Assembly: GCA_021783525.1 (NCBI GenBank)
Contig: JAJXTT010000017.1
Coordinates: 1-13,804 of the forward strand
From: Pseudomonadota bacterium
GTDB lineage: Bacteria > Pseudomonadota > Gammaproteobacteria > Burkholderiales > Gallionellaceae
Length of the DNA: 13,804 nucleotides
Reading direction: 5' to 3'
Position numbers and translations under genes: made by a program
In this document: one piece after another, positions 12,288 to 13,804 of the stretch
Position numbering within the stretch: the stretch's first letter is position 1
Layout: each line of letters opens with the position of its first letter
The notes under the pieces: generated by a model
Told to the model about the DNA's origin: nothing
Seen by the model: the letters and a program-made list of their open reading frames with translations, nothing else
Databases searched by the model: none

Positions 12288-13804
12288 TCACTTGCGCGTT
12301 CTTTCGGTCAGCATTTTTTCAAAATCATCCGCCGGCACGGGCGGGCTGGTGAGATAGCCCTGATACATGTCGCAGCCCTTGTCTTTCAGGAAGGCGAGCT
12401 GTTCGGCGGTCTCCACACCCTCCGCCAGCACCTTGAAGCCCAGTATGTGTCCCATCGCGATGATGGTCGAGGCGATCTCCATGTCGTCCTGATGGAAAGG
12501 AATGTCGTCGACGAAGCTCTTGTCGATCTTCAGGATGTCGAGCGGGAAGCGCTTGAGGTAGGCGAGCGAGGAATAGCCGGTGCCGAAGTCGTCGAGCGCC
12601 AGGCGGATGTCCTGCGCGCGCAGCAGGTGCAGCATCTTGACGGCATCTTCCTCCTGTTCCATCAGCGCGCTCTCGGTCAGCTCTAGTTCCAGGCGATCGG
12701 CCGGGAAGCCGGTCTCGGCGAGCACCTTCGACACCAGTTCCACGATGTTGCCGCGCATGAACTGGTGCGGCGAGAGATTCACCGCCAGCGTCAGGAACGG
12801 CAGGCCGGCATCGATCCAGTGCGCACCCTGCCGGCAGGTTTCCCGCAACACCCATTCGCCGATTGCGCCGATCAGACCCGTCTCTTCCGCCAGCTGGATG
12901 AAGTTCACGGGCTGGATCAGGCCGCGCTCGGGATCTTGCCAGCGCACCAGCGCTTCGGCGCCGACGATATGGCCGCTGGCGATGTCCACCTGCGGCTGGT
13001 AATACACGCGCAACTGGTTCGCCCCGATCGCGTGGCGCAGCCGGATCTCCAGTTCGAGGTGTTCGCCGGCGGCGCGCGTCAGCGCGTCGGTATAGAAGCG
13101 GTAGGTATTGCGCCCCTGTTTCTTGGCCTGGTGCATGGCCGCATCGGCATGCTGGATCATCTGTTCGGCGTTGTCGCCGTCGTTGGGGTAGATGCTGATG
13201 CCGATGCTGGCGCCGATGAAGATCTCCTGTCCGCCGGGCAGCGCAAAGGGTTGCGACAGCAGTTCGAGCAGCGACCTCGCCACGATGGCAGTGTCCTCGG
13301 GACTGTTGATCTGTTCCAGCACCATCAGGAACTCGTCTCCGCCCAGCCGGGCCAGCATGTCCTCGCTGCGCATGTGCATGGTCAGGCGTTCGGTCAGATT
13401 GACCAGCAATTCGTCGCCGACCAGGTAGCCCATGCTGTCATTGATGTTCTTGAAGCGATCCAGATCGATGTACAGCACACCAAGCTGGGTGTGGTGCCGC
13501 TGCGCATGCGCCAGTGCGTGGGCCAGATGCGACTGCAAAAGCAGGCGATTGGGCAGGTCGGTGAGCGGATCGAAATGCGCAAGGTGTTCGCGCTCCGCTT
13601 CGGACTGCTTGAGCTGGCTCAGGTCGGAAGAGATGCCGACGTAATGTGTCGTTACACCCTGGTCGTTGCGCACGGCGCTGATGGCGAGCCATGTCGGGTA
13701 GACTTCGCCGTTCTTGCGCCGGTTCCACACTTCGCCCTGCCAGAATCCGGCTTCCAGGATATTGGCCCACATCTTCCTGTAGAAATCCCTGCCCTGACGG
13801 CCCG
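12288..13804 (-). CDS. PAS-GGDEF-EAL c-di-GMP turnover protein, N-terminus outside window
   Basis: 505 residues are visible, open to the window edge, so the N-terminal part is missing. Visible residues 1-65 are the end of a PAS/PAC sensor (GFWQGEVWNRRKNGEVYPTWLAISAVRN, then HYVGISSDLS). The GGDEF domain (about 75-235) has an intact RLGGDEF active site and an RSED inhibitory site five residues upstream, so it can be an active, product-inhibited diguanylate cyclase. The EAL domain (about 250-495) keeps AEALVRW, NLSPHQF, LELTES, DDFGTGYSS, LKIDKSF, AEGVET and QGY, all needed for phosphodiesterase activity. Both activities therefore look intact, and the net direction presumably depends on the PAS signal. 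The true start lies beyond 13804. Confidence 0.95.
   Translation of the reverse strand, partial: GRQGRDFYRKMWANILEAGFWQGEVWNRRKNGEVYPTWLAISAVRNDQGVTTHYVGISSDLSQLKQSEAEREHLAHFDPLTDLPNRLLLQSHLAHALAHAQRHHTQLGVLYIDLDRFKNINDSMGYLVGDELLVNLTERLTMHMRSEDMLARLGGDEFLMVLEQINSPEDTAIVARSLLELLSQPFALPGGQEIFIGASIGISIYPNDGDNAEQMIQHADAAMHQAKKQGRNTYRFYTDALTRAAGEHLELEIRLRHAIGANQLRVYYQPQVDIASGHIVGAEALVRWQDPERGLIQPVNFIQLAEETGLIGAIGEWVLRETCRQGAHWIDAGLPFLTLAVNLSPHQFMRGNIVELVSKVLAETGFPADRLELELTESALMEQEEDAVKMLHLLRAQDIRLALDDFGTGYSSLAYLKRFPLDILKIDKSFVDDIPFHQDDMEIASTIIAMGHILGFKVLAEGVETAEQLAFLKDKGCDMYQGYLTSPPVPADDFEKMLTERTRK

Overview
The window is GC-rich chromosomal DNA from a Gram-negative bacterium. ThyA and FolA are enterobacterial-like, and OtsA, OtsB, ChaA, an M17 aminopeptidase and a GGDEF/EAL protein are also present. 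Gene content and style suggest a betaproteobacterium, perhaps Nitrosomonadales/Gallionellaceae-like, but this is an impression from sequence feel and no marker gene proves it. There is no rRNA, tRNA, CRISPR array, transposase or prophage gene.

Layout: 1-304 is the 3' end of a Ca2+/H+ antiporter (+). 365-454 is a nested palindromic repeat (REPIN-like) between convergent genes. 507-5259 (-) is a tightly overlapping three-gene operon, otsA (with an unusual membrane-anchored sensor-like N-terminus), otsB and a GH15 glucoamylase/trehalase-like hydrolase: it makes trehalose and probably also cleaves an alpha-glucoside. 5452-5643 (-) is a small Lys/Ala-rich exported peptide with its own terminator. 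5952-6572 (+) is an unrecognised membrane protein with a HEAGH motif. 6589-8365 (-) is the thymidylate operon thyA - four-helix-bundle gene - folA. 8537-9583 (+) is a GSU2403-type nucleotidyltransferase-fold protein behind a promoter with a perfect dyad. 9652-11223 (+) is an M17 leucyl aminopeptidase. 11240-12013 (-) is an endonuclease/exonuclease/phosphatase-family protein. 12288-13804 (-) is a PAS-GGDEF-EAL c-di-GMP protein cut by the window end.

The most striking theme is invasion of housekeeping genes by short repeats of at least four different kinds. (i) A REPIN lies at 365-454. (ii) A 24-nt repeat fragment is inserted in frame in thyA, ten residues after the catalytic Cys. (iii) A second, C/G-rich REPIN is inserted in frame in the aminopeptidase. 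(iv) Inverted arrays of a 7-bp repeat bracket the four-helix-bundle gene exactly between the thyA stop and the folA 5' end; one of them has replaced the normal folA start and probably gives DHFR a new N-terminal tail. The bracketed four-helix-bundle unit looks like a small non-autonomous mobile module and is the best candidate here for an under-described system.
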